The notes: a model not told the origin generated them from the sequence alone. Positions 52,974-62,881 are shown, counted from the stretch's first letter. The stretch is 64,000 nucleotides of DNA from JADZAI01 sp964390465 (GCA_964390465.1 CAYMIJ010000005.1:62001-126000); one strand, 5' to 3'. Translations and numbers: made by a program.

Positions 52974-53942
52974 ATGAGCGAAGCCATCAGCCGTCCGCCG
53001 GGGCGCGGTCGCATATATGACTCGATCACCGAGACCATCGGCAACACGCCGCTGGTGCGCCTGAAACGTCTGGGCGCTGAAGCAGGCGTGAAGGGCGACA
53101 TCCTGCTGAAGCTGGAGTTCTTCAACCCGATCGCCAGCGTGAAAGACCGCATCGGCGTCGCCATGATCGAAGATCTTGAAGCGCGCGGCGTCATCAAGCC
53201 CGGCCAGAATACACTGGTCGAGCCGACATCGGGCAATACCGGCATTGCGCTCGCCTTCGCGGCGGCGGCCAAAGGCTATCGCCTGATCCTTGTGATGCCC
53301 GAAACCATGTCGGTGGAACGGCGCAAGATGCTGGCTCTGCTGGGCGCCGAGCTGGAGCTGACCGAAGGGGCAAAGGGCATGCGCGGGGCGATTGCGCGCG
53401 CGCAGGAGCTGGCCGCCGACATTCCAGGGGCCGTCATTCCGCAGCAGTTTGAAAACCCGGCCAACCCCGCCATTCACCGCCAGACCACGGCTGAGGAAAT
53501 CTGGAACGACACCAACGGCAAAGTGGACATCTTTGTTTCGGGCGTTGGCACGGGCGGCACGATCACTGGCACAGGCTCGGTTCTGAAAGCAAAGAAGCCC
53601 GGCGTGAAAGTGGTGGCCGTAGAACCGGAAGATTCCGCAGTGCTTTCGGGACGCGCCCCCGGCCCACACAAGATTCAGGGCATCGGCGCGGGCTTCGTGC
53701 CGAAGATTCTCGACACCGCCCTGATCGACGAGATTGTTACCGTGACCAATGAGGCCGCCATTGCCACGGCGCGCGATCTGGCCCGCAAGGAAGGTATTCC
53801 GACGGGCATCTCATCAGGCGCGGCGGTCGCTGCTGCCCTGCAGATCGGCGCGCGAGCCGAGAATGCAGGCAAGACGATTGTCGTCATCATTCCAAGCTTC
53901 GCCGAACGCTATCTTTCAACCGCCTTGTTTGAGGGACTGTAA
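52974..53942 (+). CDS. cysK: Cysteine synthase A (O-acetylserine sulfhydrylase)
   Basis: PLP enzyme making cysteine from O-acetylserine and sulfide. The PLP lysine lies in NPIASVKDRIG, the substrate loop is TSGNTGIALA, and the phosphate loop is GTGGTITGTG. It is 322 residues. A good ribosome-binding site (AGGAGAG) precedes the ATG. The 3' end overlaps queG tail to tail by 27 bases. Confidence 0.96.
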   Translation: MSEAISRPPGRGRIYDSITETIGNTPLVRLKRLGAEAGVKGDILLKLEFFNPIASVKDRIGVAMIEDLEARGVIKPGQNTLVEPTSGNTGIALAFAAAAKGYRLILVMPETMSVERRKMLALLGAELELTEGAKGMRGAIARAQELAADIPGAVIPQQFENPANPAIHRQTTAEEIWNDTNGKVDIFVSGVGTGGTITGTGSVLKAKKPGVKVVAVEPEDSAVLSGRAPGPHKIQGIGAGFVPKILDTALIDEIVTVTNEAAIATARDLARKEGIPTGISSGAAVAAALQIGARAENAGKTIVVIIPSFAERYLSTALFEGL

Positions 53943-54962
53943 CCGCCTCAGCGCCCACGCGGCGGTTGCGCGCACCGTTTCATCGGCATCGTTCAAAAGC
54001 GGCAAAGCGGCTTCTTCCAAAGAAGCCGCGCCGCTATTGCCGATGGCGATCAGCACATTGCGGATGAAACGACCCCGCCCGATGCGCTTGACGGGCGAAC
54101 CTGAAAAGCGCGTGCGAAACGCCGCATCATCCAGCCTCGCCAGATCAGCCAGCGCGGGCGCGTTCAGATCATCACGGGCTTTCAGCTTGGCCTCGTGCCC
54201 CGCTTGCGCAAACTTGTTCCACGGGCACACGGCCAGACAGTCATCGCAGCCATAGATGCGATTACCGATGAGCGGCATCAGATCTTCGTCGATCAGGCCA
54301 TCATGTTCGATGGTGAGATAGGAAATGCAGCGCCGTGCATCGAGTTGGTAAGGTGCTGGAAAAGCTTTTGTGGGGCAGGCATCGAGACAGGCCAGGCAGG
54401 TACCGCAGGCGTCCTCGTGCGGTGTGTCCGTATCAAGAACGGCAGATGTCAGGATCACGCCGAGAAACAGCCACGCACCGAAATCGCGTGACACAAGGTT
54501 CGTGTGCTTGCCCTGCCAGCCGATACCGGCCGCTGTGGCAAGAGGCTTTTCCATCAAGGGTGCTGTATCGACAAACACCTTCACCTCAGCCCCTGTCAGC
54601 TTCGCTGTCAGCGCCGCCAGTTCTTTCAGCCGCCCCTTGATGATGTCGTGATAGTCGCGTGCGCGGGCATAGACGCTGATCGCGCCCGCCTCTTTCATGC
54701 GTGTAACGGCAAGCGGATCCGTCTCCGGGCCATAGTTGAGCGCGACGACGATGGCACTTCTGGCATCGGCCCACATGGCGCGCGGTTCAAGCCGCCGGGT
54801 CAGGGTTTCTTCCATCCATGCCATCGTGCCGTGATGACCCGCAGCGATGAAATCCTTCAGGCCCTGTTGCGTGCCACTGGATGCTTCAGCCGCCGCTATG
54901 CCGACGGCGTCAAAGCCGAGCGCGTGCGCCCGGCTGCGCAAATCAGAAATCAAGGAGCGCAT
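53916..54962 (-). CDS. queG: Epoxyqueuosine reductase
   Basis: Last step of queuosine synthesis in tRNA, a cobalamin- and Fe-S-dependent reductase of 348 residues. Two ferredoxin-like clusters are visible: CGTCLACLDACPTKAF and CDDCLAVCPWNKFA. The C-terminal HEAT-like repeat is short. The ATG at 54962 (MRSLISDL) is chosen; the frame is open to 54980. It overlaps the GST gene upstream. Confidence 0.95.
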   Translation of the reverse strand: MRSLISDLRSRAHALGFDAVGIAAAEASSGTQQGLKDFIAAGHHGTMAWMEETLTRRLEPRAMWADARSAIVVALNYGPETDPLAVTRMKEAGAISVYARARDYHDIIKGRLKELAALTAKLTGAEVKVFVDTAPLMEKPLATAAGIGWQGKHTNLVSRDFGAWLFLGVILTSAVLDTDTPHEDACGTCLACLDACPTKAFPAPYQLDARRCISYLTIEHDGLIDEDLMPLIGNRIYGCDDCLAVCPWNKFAQAGHEAKLKARDDLNAPALADLARLDDAAFRTRFSGSPVKRIGRGRFIRNVLIAIGNSGAASLEEAALPLLNDADETVRATAAWALRRLQSLKQGG

Positions 54963-55626
54963 AATGCCGCGCGGGGGCAACGCCCGGTACAGTTTCCGCC
55001 AGTAGGGGGCGGAACGAGGGCCGTGACTTCACGCGCATATACCAGAGCTTGGCCTGTTCGTTGGCGGCCCATGGCACATCACCGCAATAGTCGAGACATG
55101 AAAGCTGGGCAGCAGCCGCAAGGTCGGCGTAGCTGAGGCCGTCGCCCGCCAGCCAGCGTCGCTGGTCGGCCATATCACCGATCAAATCAAGATGACGTCG
55201 CAGCGCTTCCATACCGCCGCGAATGGCGTTGATGTCAGGTCCGCCCGAACGGGCTGGGTCAATGCGCCCACAATAACGCGGATTGACCTTCTGCATCAGC
55301 AAGGGCGCAGTGACCTCGCGCTGGAACAGCACAAGGAACCAGTCATAGAGCCGCCGCGCCTCGCGCCGCTCAGCCCTATCGATCGGCCAGAGCGGCACAT
55401 CAGGATAGGTTTCTTCCAGATACTCAGGAATGGCGAAGCTGCCGCTGACCGGCACGCCGTCATCGGCCAGAACCGGCACCGTGCCAGCCGGATTCATCGC
55501 CATGAATGCGTCACGGCGCTCCCAGAAACGCTCCTGGGTTACGACAGTTTCAAGGCGTTTTTCCGCCAGCGCCAGACGAACGGTCCGGCAGGCAGGTGAG
55601 AGAACCTGATGAAATAACTCGCGCAT
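54943..55626 (-). CDS. Glutathione S-transferase family protein
   Basis: A 227-residue GST: an N-terminal thioredoxin-like domain (ELFHQVLSPACRTVRLALAEK, with NPAGTVPVLADDG and the GSFAIPEYLEE glutathione loop) and a C-terminal helical domain (GDGLSYADLAAAAQLSCLDY). Serine or cysteine in SPACR is the likely active residue. Substrate is unknown. It overlaps queG by 20 bases, suggesting one operon. Confidence 0.92.
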   Translation of the reverse strand: MRELFHQVLSPACRTVRLALAEKRLETVVTQERFWERRDAFMAMNPAGTVPVLADDGVPVSGSFAIPEYLEETYPDVPLWPIDRAERREARRLYDWFLVLFQREVTAPLLMQKVNPRYCGRIDPARSGGPDINAIRGGMEALRRHLDLIGDMADQRRWLAGDGLSYADLAAAAQLSCLDYCGDVPWAANEQAKLWYMRVKSRPSFRPLLAETVPGVAPARHYALLDF

Positions 55627-55704
55627 TAAGGCTGAGATTTCGCCATGGATTCTTTAAGAAGGGTTAGTGTCAGGAAACGGGCAGCCACTACTGTTCGGTG
55701 AAAA

Positions 55705-55781
55705 TGGCGCGCCCGAAAGGATTCGAACCTCTGACCCCCAGATTCGTAGTCTGGTGCTCTATCCAGCTGAGCTACGGGCGC
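55705..55781 (-). tRNA. tRNA-Arg (anticodon ACG)
   Basis: A 77-base cloverleaf with acceptor stem GCGCCCG / CGGGCGC, discriminator G, and an encoded CCA end. The anticodon stem CCAGA / TCTGG encloses the loop CTACGAA, giving anticodon ACG (arginine, CGN family). The T loop TTCGAAT is standard. Confidence 0.98.
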
Positions 55782-55892
55782 CTGTCACAGTCTGGCTCAT
55801 GAGCCAGACTTTTGTGGAGGGGCCAGCGTTTAAGGCGCAATCCCGCCGAAGGCAAGCTGCATTTGCACCATTGATATTGAAAGGCCAAAACA

Positions 55893-55920
55893 AAAAGGGC
55901 GACCCGAAGGCCGCCCTTTT
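55893..55920 (-). terminator. Rho-independent terminator after ompA-like gene
   Basis: A strong hairpin (AAAAGGGCG... paired with ...CGCCCTTTT, TTCG tetraloop) sits 21 bases past the stop of the OmpA-like gene, and the minus-strand transcript continues into TTTTTGTTTT. It is a classical intrinsic terminator. Confidence 0.9.
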
Positions 55921-55941
55921 CGCATGTGTCTTTTCAGACGA

Positions 55942-56964
55942 TCAGGTCGCTGAACCGCTCAGGTCGATCGTGGCGCGGCGGTTCTGGGGCTCCTTCACGC
56001 CGGGGCCTGTGGCAACCAGCGGTTCGCTGAAGCCACGACCCGAGGTCGTGATGGCACCTGCCGGAACGCCTGCACCGGCCAGACCCGACTTCACGCTCGC
56101 TGCGCGGCGCTCAGACAGTTTCTGGTTGTAGGCAGCGCCACCAACCGTGTCGGTGTGGCCGACGACGGCGATGTTCACCGAGCCGGTCGCCTTGAAGGCT
56201 GCAGCCGCTTCAGCAATCACGGCCTGCGCTTCGGGCGTCAGGTCAGACTTGTTGAAGTTGAAGAAGACGATGAACGTCTTGGCAGCTGCAGGCGGAGGCG
56301 GAGGCGCAGCAACAACCGCCACTTCTTCGGGGAAGTGGAAGCGCACGCCGGCATAAACCGTGTGTGCGCGATAGTCGTCCTGGAACTGGCCGATCGAGGG
56401 GTTCGACAGCGAGATGTCGAAATTGTCGGCGACGAAGTAGTTATAGCCCATGAACAGACCGGTGGTTTCGCCGACCATCGCCTCAAACTCGGCAATGCCC
56501 TGATAGGCGAACACATAGTCGCGGCCATCGAGGCGCGGAAGCAGGCCGTCATCCTCATAGCCGATGCGGGCGCCGCCGAGGCCAGCGCCGAGCGACAGGG
56601 CATAGCCCGGCCCGAGGTCGAAGTCATAAAGCACATTCACCATCTGTGAGAAAACGGTCGTTGACCCTGTGCGTGCGGTGGCAGCGCCCACCGCCCCACC
56701 AGCAGGACGCTTATAATCATTAGAACGCCAGCCAAGCTCGAACTCGAAGCGCAGGCCATTGCTGAGCTTGTAGCCAGCCGAACCACCGAGGAACAGGCCT
56801 GTGTCGTGGTCCGTGGTCGCACCGAAAGAACCGGCCGCGTAATCCTGAACCCAGTTTCCACCGGCCGACAGGTCAAGGTAGAAACCAGCAGGTGTTTCCG
56901 CAGATGCCGCGCCGATCATGGCAAGAGCCGTCGCGCTGGCGAGCATCAGAGATTTGATCTTCAT
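55942..56964 (-). CDS. OmpA-family outer membrane protein
   Basis: A 340-residue protein: a signal peptide (MKIKSLMLASATALAMIGAASA), an 8-stranded beta-barrel part (about 25-210) with alternating aromatic strands, a Pro/Ala linker (APPPPPAA), and a C-terminal OmpA domain with the peptidoglycan-binding motif GHTDTVGGAAYNQKLSERRA. It anchors the outer membrane to the wall. It is followed by a strong terminator and divergent from the glycosyltransferase gene. Confidence 0.94.
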   Translation of the reverse strand: MKIKSLMLASATALAMIGAASAETPAGFYLDLSAGGNWVQDYAAGSFGATTDHDTGLFLGGSAGYKLSNGLRFEFELGWRSNDYKRPAGGAVGAATARTGSTTVFSQMVNVLYDFDLGPGYALSLGAGLGGARIGYEDDGLLPRLDGRDYVFAYQGIAEFEAMVGETTGLFMGYNYFVADNFDISLSNPSIGQFQDDYRAHTVYAGVRFHFPEEVAVVAAPPPPPAAAKTFIVFFNFNKSDLTPEAQAVIAEAAAAFKATGSVNIAVVGHTDTVGGAAYNQKLSERRAASVKSGLAGAGVPAGAITTSGRGFSEPLVATGPGVKEPQNRRATIDLSGSAT

Positions 56965-57241
56965 AAAAGCCTCTCAGATTTAAGCAGTAAACTGGCCGCG
57001 CACGCATAGCGCGTGGCCGTGGAGCCTTCGCTCCCACACGCTGGAGGTAGCATGCCGAACTGTGCCGCGCCACAGCTGTGCCCGGATTTATGTGACACCG
57101 CCCTCAAATGTTGCGCAAATGGCACATAAACACCGGACGGCCGCGAATAACCCTTTGTTATCACAGTAAAGTTTCCGCCTGTTATGATGGGCGATCTTTG
57201 CACGCTTGATCTTTGTCGCCGGGGGTGATGAGACGTCTGTC
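56965..57241. promoter_or_regulatory. Divergent region ompA-like / glycosyltransferase
   Basis: A 277-base gap with promoters facing both ways. It is partly AT-rich near 57125-57185. I saw no convincing gene or operator. A TTG-start extension of the glycosyltransferase (57206) lies within it but has no support. Confidence 0.35.
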
Positions 57242-58576
57242 ATGGGGCAAGCCGAAAACCCGATCCTGATCGAGGGGCGCAATCTGGTGGCGCCCACTGG
57301 CACGGGCATAGCCACCTATGCACGCAATCTGGTTCAGGCCGTCCATGCCATGGGCCACCAGACCGACATCGTTTTCGGGGTCAATTTCGCGCCAAAGCGG
57401 GATGACCCCCACTATAATGAAATCCAGATGTATGACTGGCTGGTCCAGTCGGAACCGAGAAGGTTCCGCTTCGTCATGGAGAAAACACGGGAAGCCCTGT
57501 TCGCGCGTCCGTTCGGTATGCGGCCCGCTGAGATTGCAAATAGCGCCGTCATAGCCGACCCGGGAATGGGCGCGGCACTGGCAACAGCCAGAAAGCGCTA
57601 TGCGGCGCTCAGGCTGTTTGAATCAAGCGGCCGCCATGCGGTGCGCTACGGACGGTGCATGCCGCTCAAGCTGGACCAGTCTTACAAGATGTTCCACGCG
57701 ACCCATCCGGCGGCGCTGGCCGTGCGTGGATGCCCAAACGTCTATACCATTCACGACCTGATCCCGATGCGAATGCCGCACACGACATTCGACGACAAGA
57801 AAAAATACATCAGCACGGTTCAGGCGATTGCCCGGCACGCGGACCTGATCATCACCGTTTCAGAAAACTCCCGCGATGACATCATAAAATATCTCGGCGT
57901 GCCGGGTGAGCGTGTCGTCAATACCTGGCAATCAGCCGAGATCCCACTATCGCTGATGATGCGGCCCGACGTGACCGTCGAACGCGATCTGGCCGCGCAC
58001 GGGTTGACGGCAGGGGACTACTTTCTTTTCTTCGGTGCGATCGAACCGAAAAAGAACATTGCTCGTTTGATTGACGCCTTTGCCGCATCAGGCAGCAAGC
58101 GTCGGCTCGTTATTCTGGGCGGCCTGGGCTGGGCCTACAAAAACGATCTGATGAAAATTGACGAAGCAAGATTCGACAGGTTCAGGCTGACCGGCGACAC
58201 CATCACATCCGACCGCCGCGTGCTGCGGATTGCGCATGTTCCATTTCACGAACTGGTCTCTCTGGTCAGCAAAGCGCGCGCGGTCCTGTTTCCTTCTCTT
58301 TATGAAGGCTTTGGTCTGCCCGTTCTGGAATCGATGTTGATGGGCACACCAGTGATGACATCGAATGTTTCAAGCCTGCCGGAGATTACCGGAGGGGCTG
58401 CCCTGCTGACTGACCCTTACGATACGAACGCGATGGCAAGCGCCATTCAGAAACTTGATGGCGATGACGCCTTGTGTGCGCATCTTTCTGCATGCGGACG
58501 CGAGCGCGCCGACTTTTTTTCTACGGAAAAGTACCAGACACGCCTCTCTGAAGCGTACCGGCGCGTTCTCAGTTAA
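57242..58576 (+). CDS. Glycosyltransferase, GT4-type
   Basis: A 444-residue protein with a GT-B fold. The C-terminal donor site has FFGAIEPKKNIARLIDAF and FPSLYEGFGLPVLESMLMGTPV (the EX7E motif) followed by SNVSSLPEITGGAA, typical of family 4. The N-terminus has a LVAPTGTGIATYARNL acceptor-domain motif. It likely adds sugars in exopolysaccharide or lipopolysaccharide synthesis; acceptor and sugar are unknown. No other glycan genes are adjacent, so it is isolated. Confidence 0.9.
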   Translation: MGQAENPILIEGRNLVAPTGTGIATYARNLVQAVHAMGHQTDIVFGVNFAPKRDDPHYNEIQMYDWLVQSEPRRFRFVMEKTREALFARPFGMRPAEIANSAVIADPGMGAALATARKRYAALRLFESSGRHAVRYGRCMPLKLDQSYKMFHATHPAALAVRGCPNVYTIHDLIPMRMPHTTFDDKKKYISTVQAIARHADLIITVSENSRDDIIKYLGVPGERVVNTWQSAEIPLSLMMRPDVTVERDLAAHGLTAGDYFLFFGAIEPKKNIARLIDAFAASGSKRRLVILGGLGWAYKNDLMKIDEARFDRFRLTGDTITSDRRVLRIAHVPFHELVSLVSKARAVLFPSLYEGFGLPVLESMLMGTPVMTSNVSSLPEITGGAALLTDPYDTNAMASAIQKLDGDDALCAHLSACGRERADFFSTEKYQTRLSEAYRRVLS

Positions 58577-58664
58577 GAAATGCTGGCGCTCAGCGTCCGC
58601 ACTTAAGAGTTTATTGACGGCTGTTAACCAAAATGGGGCGTCATTCCAAAATGGGAGCCCCAAC

Positions 58665-59468
58665 ATGGCCATGACGTTGCGCCCTGCGCAAGCGTTAGCC
58701 CGTATCGCTGCACTGGCTTTCGGTGCCAGCGCGCTTGTCTCGTGCGCCAGCACGCAAAGCGCCTCTGATGCTCCGGGCAGCGAAGCGAGTGGTGCCGTCA
58801 AGTCTGTCGAAGCAGACCTGAAGTCGCGCCCAATTCCTGATGATCCCATAGGGCGAGCTGCTTATTGGGCGCAGAGGGCTGAGCTGGAGCCGGGAGACGT
58901 TCAGGTGAGCGTTCAGTTCGCCAAGGCGTTGCGGGGTATCGGCTCAAACGAGCGCGCCGTGGAATTTCTGGAAGAAAAACTGGCCGCCCAAGCTGGGAAT
59001 GCCGATCTTCTGGTGGAATACGGCAAGTCACTCGCGGCGGCAGGCCGCCCGGCTGACGCCATCGCGGTTCTGGCACAGGCACAGCAAATGCGCCCACAGG
59101 ACTGGTCAATCCCGCTGGCAATCGGTGTTGCTTATGACCAGATGAGGGACTTCAGGACTGCACAGAGCTATTATCAGGCTGCATTGGCACTCGCACCGGA
59201 TAACCCTGCGATTCTGAACAATATCGGCCTGAGCTACCTCATGGCCGGCGACCGCGCGACTGCGGCCAAGTATCTACGCATGGCGGCCGCTGCCCCAGGC
59301 GCGGACGAACGCGTGATGGCGAATCTGGCACTCGTCATGGATGTGCCTGTACAGCAGGCGGATGCAGGCGATGCAGCTGCGCCTGATGCATCTGATGCGC
59401 TACCGAAACCAGCTGTGCGCAGCATCGACACCAAAACAAGGGAGCCGTCGCTGCGCGGCGCACGCTGA
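58665..59468 (+). CDS. TPR lipoprotein, TadD-like
   Basis: A 267-residue protein with a signal and lipobox ending in LVSC (Cys about residue 24), then tandem tetratricopeptide repeats (about 60-235), including ILNNIGLSYLMAGD. TadD is a TPR lipoprotein needed to assemble the Flp/Tad pilus secretin. The gene lies on the plus strand convergent with tadC, separated by 3 bases, which is unusual, since tadD normally follows tadC on the same strand. Confidence 0.85.
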   Translation: MAMTLRPAQALARIAALAFGASALVSCASTQSASDAPGSEASGAVKSVEADLKSRPIPDDPIGRAAYWAQRAELEPGDVQVSVQFAKALRGIGSNERAVEFLEEKLAAQAGNADLLVEYGKSLAAAGRPADAIAVLAQAQQMRPQDWSIPLAIGVAYDQMRDFRTAQSYYQAALALAPDNPAILNNIGLSYLMAGDRATAAKYLRMAAAAPGADERVMANLALVMDVPVQQADAGDAAAPDASDALPKPAVRSIDTKTREPSLRGAR

Positions 59469-59471
59469 CCT

Positions 59472-60434
59472 TCAGGTGGACGACAGCGCGCTCATGACTG
59501 CCGGTCCCATGATCACCACGAACAACGGGGGCAGGAAGAACAGGATCATCGGCACCGTCAGCTTGGCGGGAAGGGATGCTGCCTTCTGTTCAGCCGCCTG
59601 CATCCGCATCTCACGATTCTCAAGAGCCATGACGCGCAAGGCCGTGGCCAGCGGTGTGCCGTATTTTTCCGCCTGATTGAGTGCAGTTGAAACCGCCTTC
59701 ACGCCCGGATGATTGCAGCGTTTTGCAAGATTGTCGTAGGCTTGGCGGCGGTCCGGCAGATACGACAATTCGGCATTGAGAAGCGAAAACTCCTCGGCCA
59801 GCTCCGCTGATTGCGAGCCGATTTCGCCTGCAACACGGCTGAATGCAACCTCGATCGACATGCCTGCCTCAACGCAGATCAGCAACAGGTCGAGCGCATC
59901 CGGAAACGCGCGCATGATTGAATCGGTGCGCTTCTGCTGGATGTTTTTCACATACACATCCGGTGCATAAAAACCCATGCCCCCGATGCCAAGCGAGTAG
60001 ATGATTTTGAAAAAAGCGGACATGTCGCTGTCCGACAGAAGGAAGTAATAGGCCAAGGCACCAAGCGTCAGGAGGATGGGGGCCACAAACCGGAAAAACA
60101 GGAAGGCGTAGACCGGGCCCTGCCCTCTATAGCCCGCAGCATTCAGCTTTTCGCGGATGCCCGGTGTTTCCAGAATGTTGCGAAGTTTGAGCTGCTCGAC
60201 CGCCCTTTTCATGAACCCGCTCTGCTGTCCACGAATGCTGGACTTGCGGCTAAGTTCATCGAGCTGCTTGCGTCTAAGTACATCGCGCTGCAGCGCCACG
60301 CTTTTCATCCGCCCACCAAGCCGGTCGCCTTTCAACAGCGGACCGGCAAGTGTCATGACTGTCGCGAAAACAGCGATACCGGCAAGACCAGCACCCAGAA
60401 CCTGCGGATTTGTAAGCGTTTCCAGAAGCGCCAT
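59472..60434 (-). CDS. tadC: Tad pilus inner-membrane protein TadC
   Basis: A 320-residue type II/IV secretion F-domain protein with four hydrophobic segments and the SVAFSRV-like F-domain signature (GMSIEVAFSRVAGEIG). With TadB it forms the inner-membrane platform of the Flp/Tad pilus. It follows tadB by 10 bases on the same strand. Confidence 0.92.
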   Translation of the reverse strand: MALLETLTNPQVLGAGLAGIAVFATVMTLAGPLLKGDRLGGRMKSVALQRDVLRRKQLDELSRKSSIRGQQSGFMKRAVEQLKLRNILETPGIREKLNAAGYRGQGPVYAFLFFRFVAPILLTLGALAYYFLLSDSDMSAFFKIIYSLGIGGMGFYAPDVYVKNIQQKRTDSIMRAFPDALDLLLICVEAGMSIEVAFSRVAGEIGSQSAELAEEFSLLNAELSYLPDRRQAYDNLAKRCNHPGVKAVSTALNQAEKYGTPLATALRVMALENREMRMQAAEQKAASLPAKLTVPMILFFLPPLFVVIMGPAVMSALSST

Positions 60435-60444
60435 GGCCTAGCCC

Positions 60445-61422
60445 TCAATGCTTGAATTTGATCATCTTGTTCATGATCAGCACGCCGAGCGACATCCACA
60501 CAGCGCAGCCGCCGAGCAACATGAGCCCATGACGCGTGTTGAAAAGCGGCGCGATGTAATCCGGCGTCGTCACATAAACGAAAGTCATAACCGCAACCGG
60601 CAATGACCCGATGATCGCCGCTGATGCCTTGGCTTCCGAAGACAGTGCTTTAATCTTGCCTTGCAGTCGTTTGCGTTCACGCAGCAGGCCCGAAAGATTG
60701 CCGAGCGCCTCCGAGAGATTGCCACCAGACTTCTGTTGAATCGAAAGAACGATCTGAAAGAAGTTAACTTCAGGCAGAGGAACACGCACCAGGAAGCGCT
60801 TGAGGCTGTCATCCAGGGTAACGCCAACCCGTAGATTTTCGATGATGAGCCGAAATTCGCCCCCAACAGGATCAGGCGACTCACTTCCGATGACTTTGAG
60901 ACAGTCATTCAAGGGCAGGCCGGATTTGACGCCGCGCACGATGATGTCGATCGCGTTTGCGAACTCGTTGATAAAATTTTTCTGCCGCCGGGCAGCGAGA
61001 AATTTCAATACCCAGCGCGGCAGCCCAAGCCCTGCCGCAATAGCTGCGGCCCCCACAATGTAAAGCGGCGCGCCCTTGATCAGCACAAAAAAAGCCACAA
61101 CCAGTCCGGTGCATGCTGAATACAGGTGGAACCGCAATGGCGTAGTCGTAAGGCCCGCCTGCTCGATCGCCTGTTTCAGCGTTGGCCTGATCTTCTGCTG
61201 CGCGGCTTTCTTATCAAGATTTTTGAGCGTTTCTGCGACCTGTTTGCGGCGCTTGTCACTTGGATCGATGGAGGCTTTCTGTTTGCTGGCCGGGATGCGT
61301 CCGGTCGCAGCCCTCACGCGCTTGACGCTGAGTGCTGTTGCGTCGCGCCCAATGAACAGCAGGGCGGCCGCCCCGGCCGCCACACTTGCCATCAAAAGAG
61401 CAGCAAGGGTTGTGATCTCCAT
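60445..61422 (-). CDS. tadB: Tad pilus inner-membrane protein TadB
   Basis: A 325-residue F-domain protein, paralogue of TadC, with an N-terminal membrane segment (TTLAALLMASVAAGAAALLFIG) and F-domain IQQKSGGNLSEALGNLSGLLRERKRLQGKIKALS. The ATG at 61422 is chosen just before that segment; the frame is open to 61569. It forms the pilus platform with TadC and CpaF. Confidence 0.93.
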   Translation of the reverse strand: MEITTLAALLMASVAAGAAALLFIGRDATALSVKRVRAATGRIPASKQKASIDPSDKRRKQVAETLKNLDKKAAQQKIRPTLKQAIEQAGLTTTPLRFHLYSACTGLVVAFFVLIKGAPLYIVGAAAIAAGLGLPRWVLKFLAARRQKNFINEFANAIDIIVRGVKSGLPLNDCLKVIGSESPDPVGGEFRLIIENLRVGVTLDDSLKRFLVRVPLPEVNFFQIVLSIQQKSGGNLSEALGNLSGLLRERKRLQGKIKALSSEAKASAAIIGSLPVAVMTFVYVTTPDYIAPLFNTRHGLMLLGGCAVWMSLGVLIMNKMIKFKH

Positions 61423-61432
61423 GACTGCTCCG

Positions 61433-62878
61433 TCAGGCGGCAACGCTCTGCGCTGCATCCAGTGCAACAGCAAGATCGCGCTCAAGATTGAAGTAGCGGG
61501 CGCGTTCCCAGAAGGCAGGACGCGAAATGCCAGTGGACCGATGGACGCCCTTGACCCGCCCCTGTTCATCTTCGCCCATCACATCGTAGACGAATAGATC
61601 CTGTGTCGTGATGACGTCGCCTTCCATGCCAAGCACTTCTGTGATGTGCGTGATGCGACGCGACCCATCCCGCAGGCGGGCGGCTTGAATAATCACATCA
61701 ACCGCGGCCACAATCATTTCACGGATGGTTCTGGATGGCAGGGAATAGCCGCCCATGGTGATCATGGATTCCATACGGGAGAGCGCTTCGCGTGGTGTAT
61801 TGGCGTGCAGTGTTCCCATTGAACCGTCATGGCCGGTGTTCATCGCCTGCAGCAGGTCAAAGGCTTCAGGTCCGCGCACTTCGCCCACGATGATGCGTTC
61901 AGGCCGCATACGCAGACAGTTCTTCACCAGATCACGCATGGTGATCTCGCCGGAGCCTTCCAGATTGGGCGGGCGTGTTTCAAGTCTGACCACATGAGGC
62001 TGCTGAAGTTGGAGTTCAGCGGCATCTTCGCAGGTGATGATGCGCTCGTCAGATTCAATGAAGGCCGTCAGACAGTTCAGCAGTGTCGTCTTGCCGGAGC
62101 CGGTGCCGCCAGAGATGATCGTGTTGCAGCGGCTTGCCCCGATGATCTCAAGCACCTTAGCACCGTGATCAGTGATCGATCCGAACTTCACAAGATCAGC
62201 CAGCTTCAGCTTGTCCTTCTTGAATTTGCGGATCGTGAGGGTCGGGCCATCAATCGCCAGCGGCGGGGCGATGACGTTGACGCGGCTGCCATCCAGAAGG
62301 CGCGCGTCGCATATAGGGGAACTTTCATCGACCCGGCGGCCGACCTGACTGACGATGCGCTGACACACATTCATCAACTGGCCGTTGTCGCGGAATCGGA
62401 TGTTCGTCAGCTGCACCTTGCCACTGACTTCGATGAAGATACGCTCAGCACCATTCACCATGATGTCGGCAATGTCATCACGCGCGAGCAGCGGCTCAAG
62501 CGGCCCATAGCCGAGCACGTCGTTGCAGATGTCCTGCAACAGCGCTTCCTGCTCGGAAATCGACATCACGACGTTCTTGATCGTGATGATCTCGTTGACG
62601 ATATCCCGGATTTCTTCGCGCGCTGATTCCGTGTCAAGCTGCGCCAGCTGCGCCAGATCGATCGTGTCGATCAGGGCGTTAAAAATCGTCGTCTTGATCT
62701 GATAATAGTTTTCCGACCGCTGATCGATTGCAAGCGTGGCAGGTGCCTGTTTCGGCACAGCCTGCGACTTCGGTGGCGGCGGTGGTGGCGCACCCGGCGG
62801 ACGTTCAGCAGCGGCAACAGACTTGGCTACAGGTGAGCGGGGCACCACCGCTTCGCCATTTGACCGCTTTCCAAACAT
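61433..62878 (-). CDS. cpaF: Tad pilus assembly ATPase CpaF/TadA
   Basis: A 481-residue secretion ATPase powering Flp/Tad pilus growth. It has a Pro-rich N-terminus, Walker A ISGGTGSGKTTLLNCL, the Asp box, the His box LHANTPREALSRME and Walker B RIIVGEVRGPEAFDLLQ. It lies 10 bases upstream of tadB and 3 bases after cpaE, in one operon. Confidence 0.96.
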   Translation of the reverse strand: MFGKRSNGEAVVPRSPVAKSVAAAERPPGAPPPPPPKSQAVPKQAPATLAIDQRSENYYQIKTTIFNALIDTIDLAQLAQLDTESAREEIRDIVNEIITIKNVVMSISEQEALLQDICNDVLGYGPLEPLLARDDIADIMVNGAERIFIEVSGKVQLTNIRFRDNGQLMNVCQRIVSQVGRRVDESSPICDARLLDGSRVNVIAPPLAIDGPTLTIRKFKKDKLKLADLVKFGSITDHGAKVLEIIGASRCNTIISGGTGSGKTTLLNCLTAFIESDERIITCEDAAELQLQQPHVVRLETRPPNLEGSGEITMRDLVKNCLRMRPERIIVGEVRGPEAFDLLQAMNTGHDGSMGTLHANTPREALSRMESMITMGGYSLPSRTIREMIVAAVDVIIQAARLRDGSRRITHITEVLGMEGDVITTQDLFVYDVMGEDEQGRVKGVHRSTGISRPAFWERARYFNLERDLAVALDAAQSVAA

Positions 62879-62881
62879 TGA

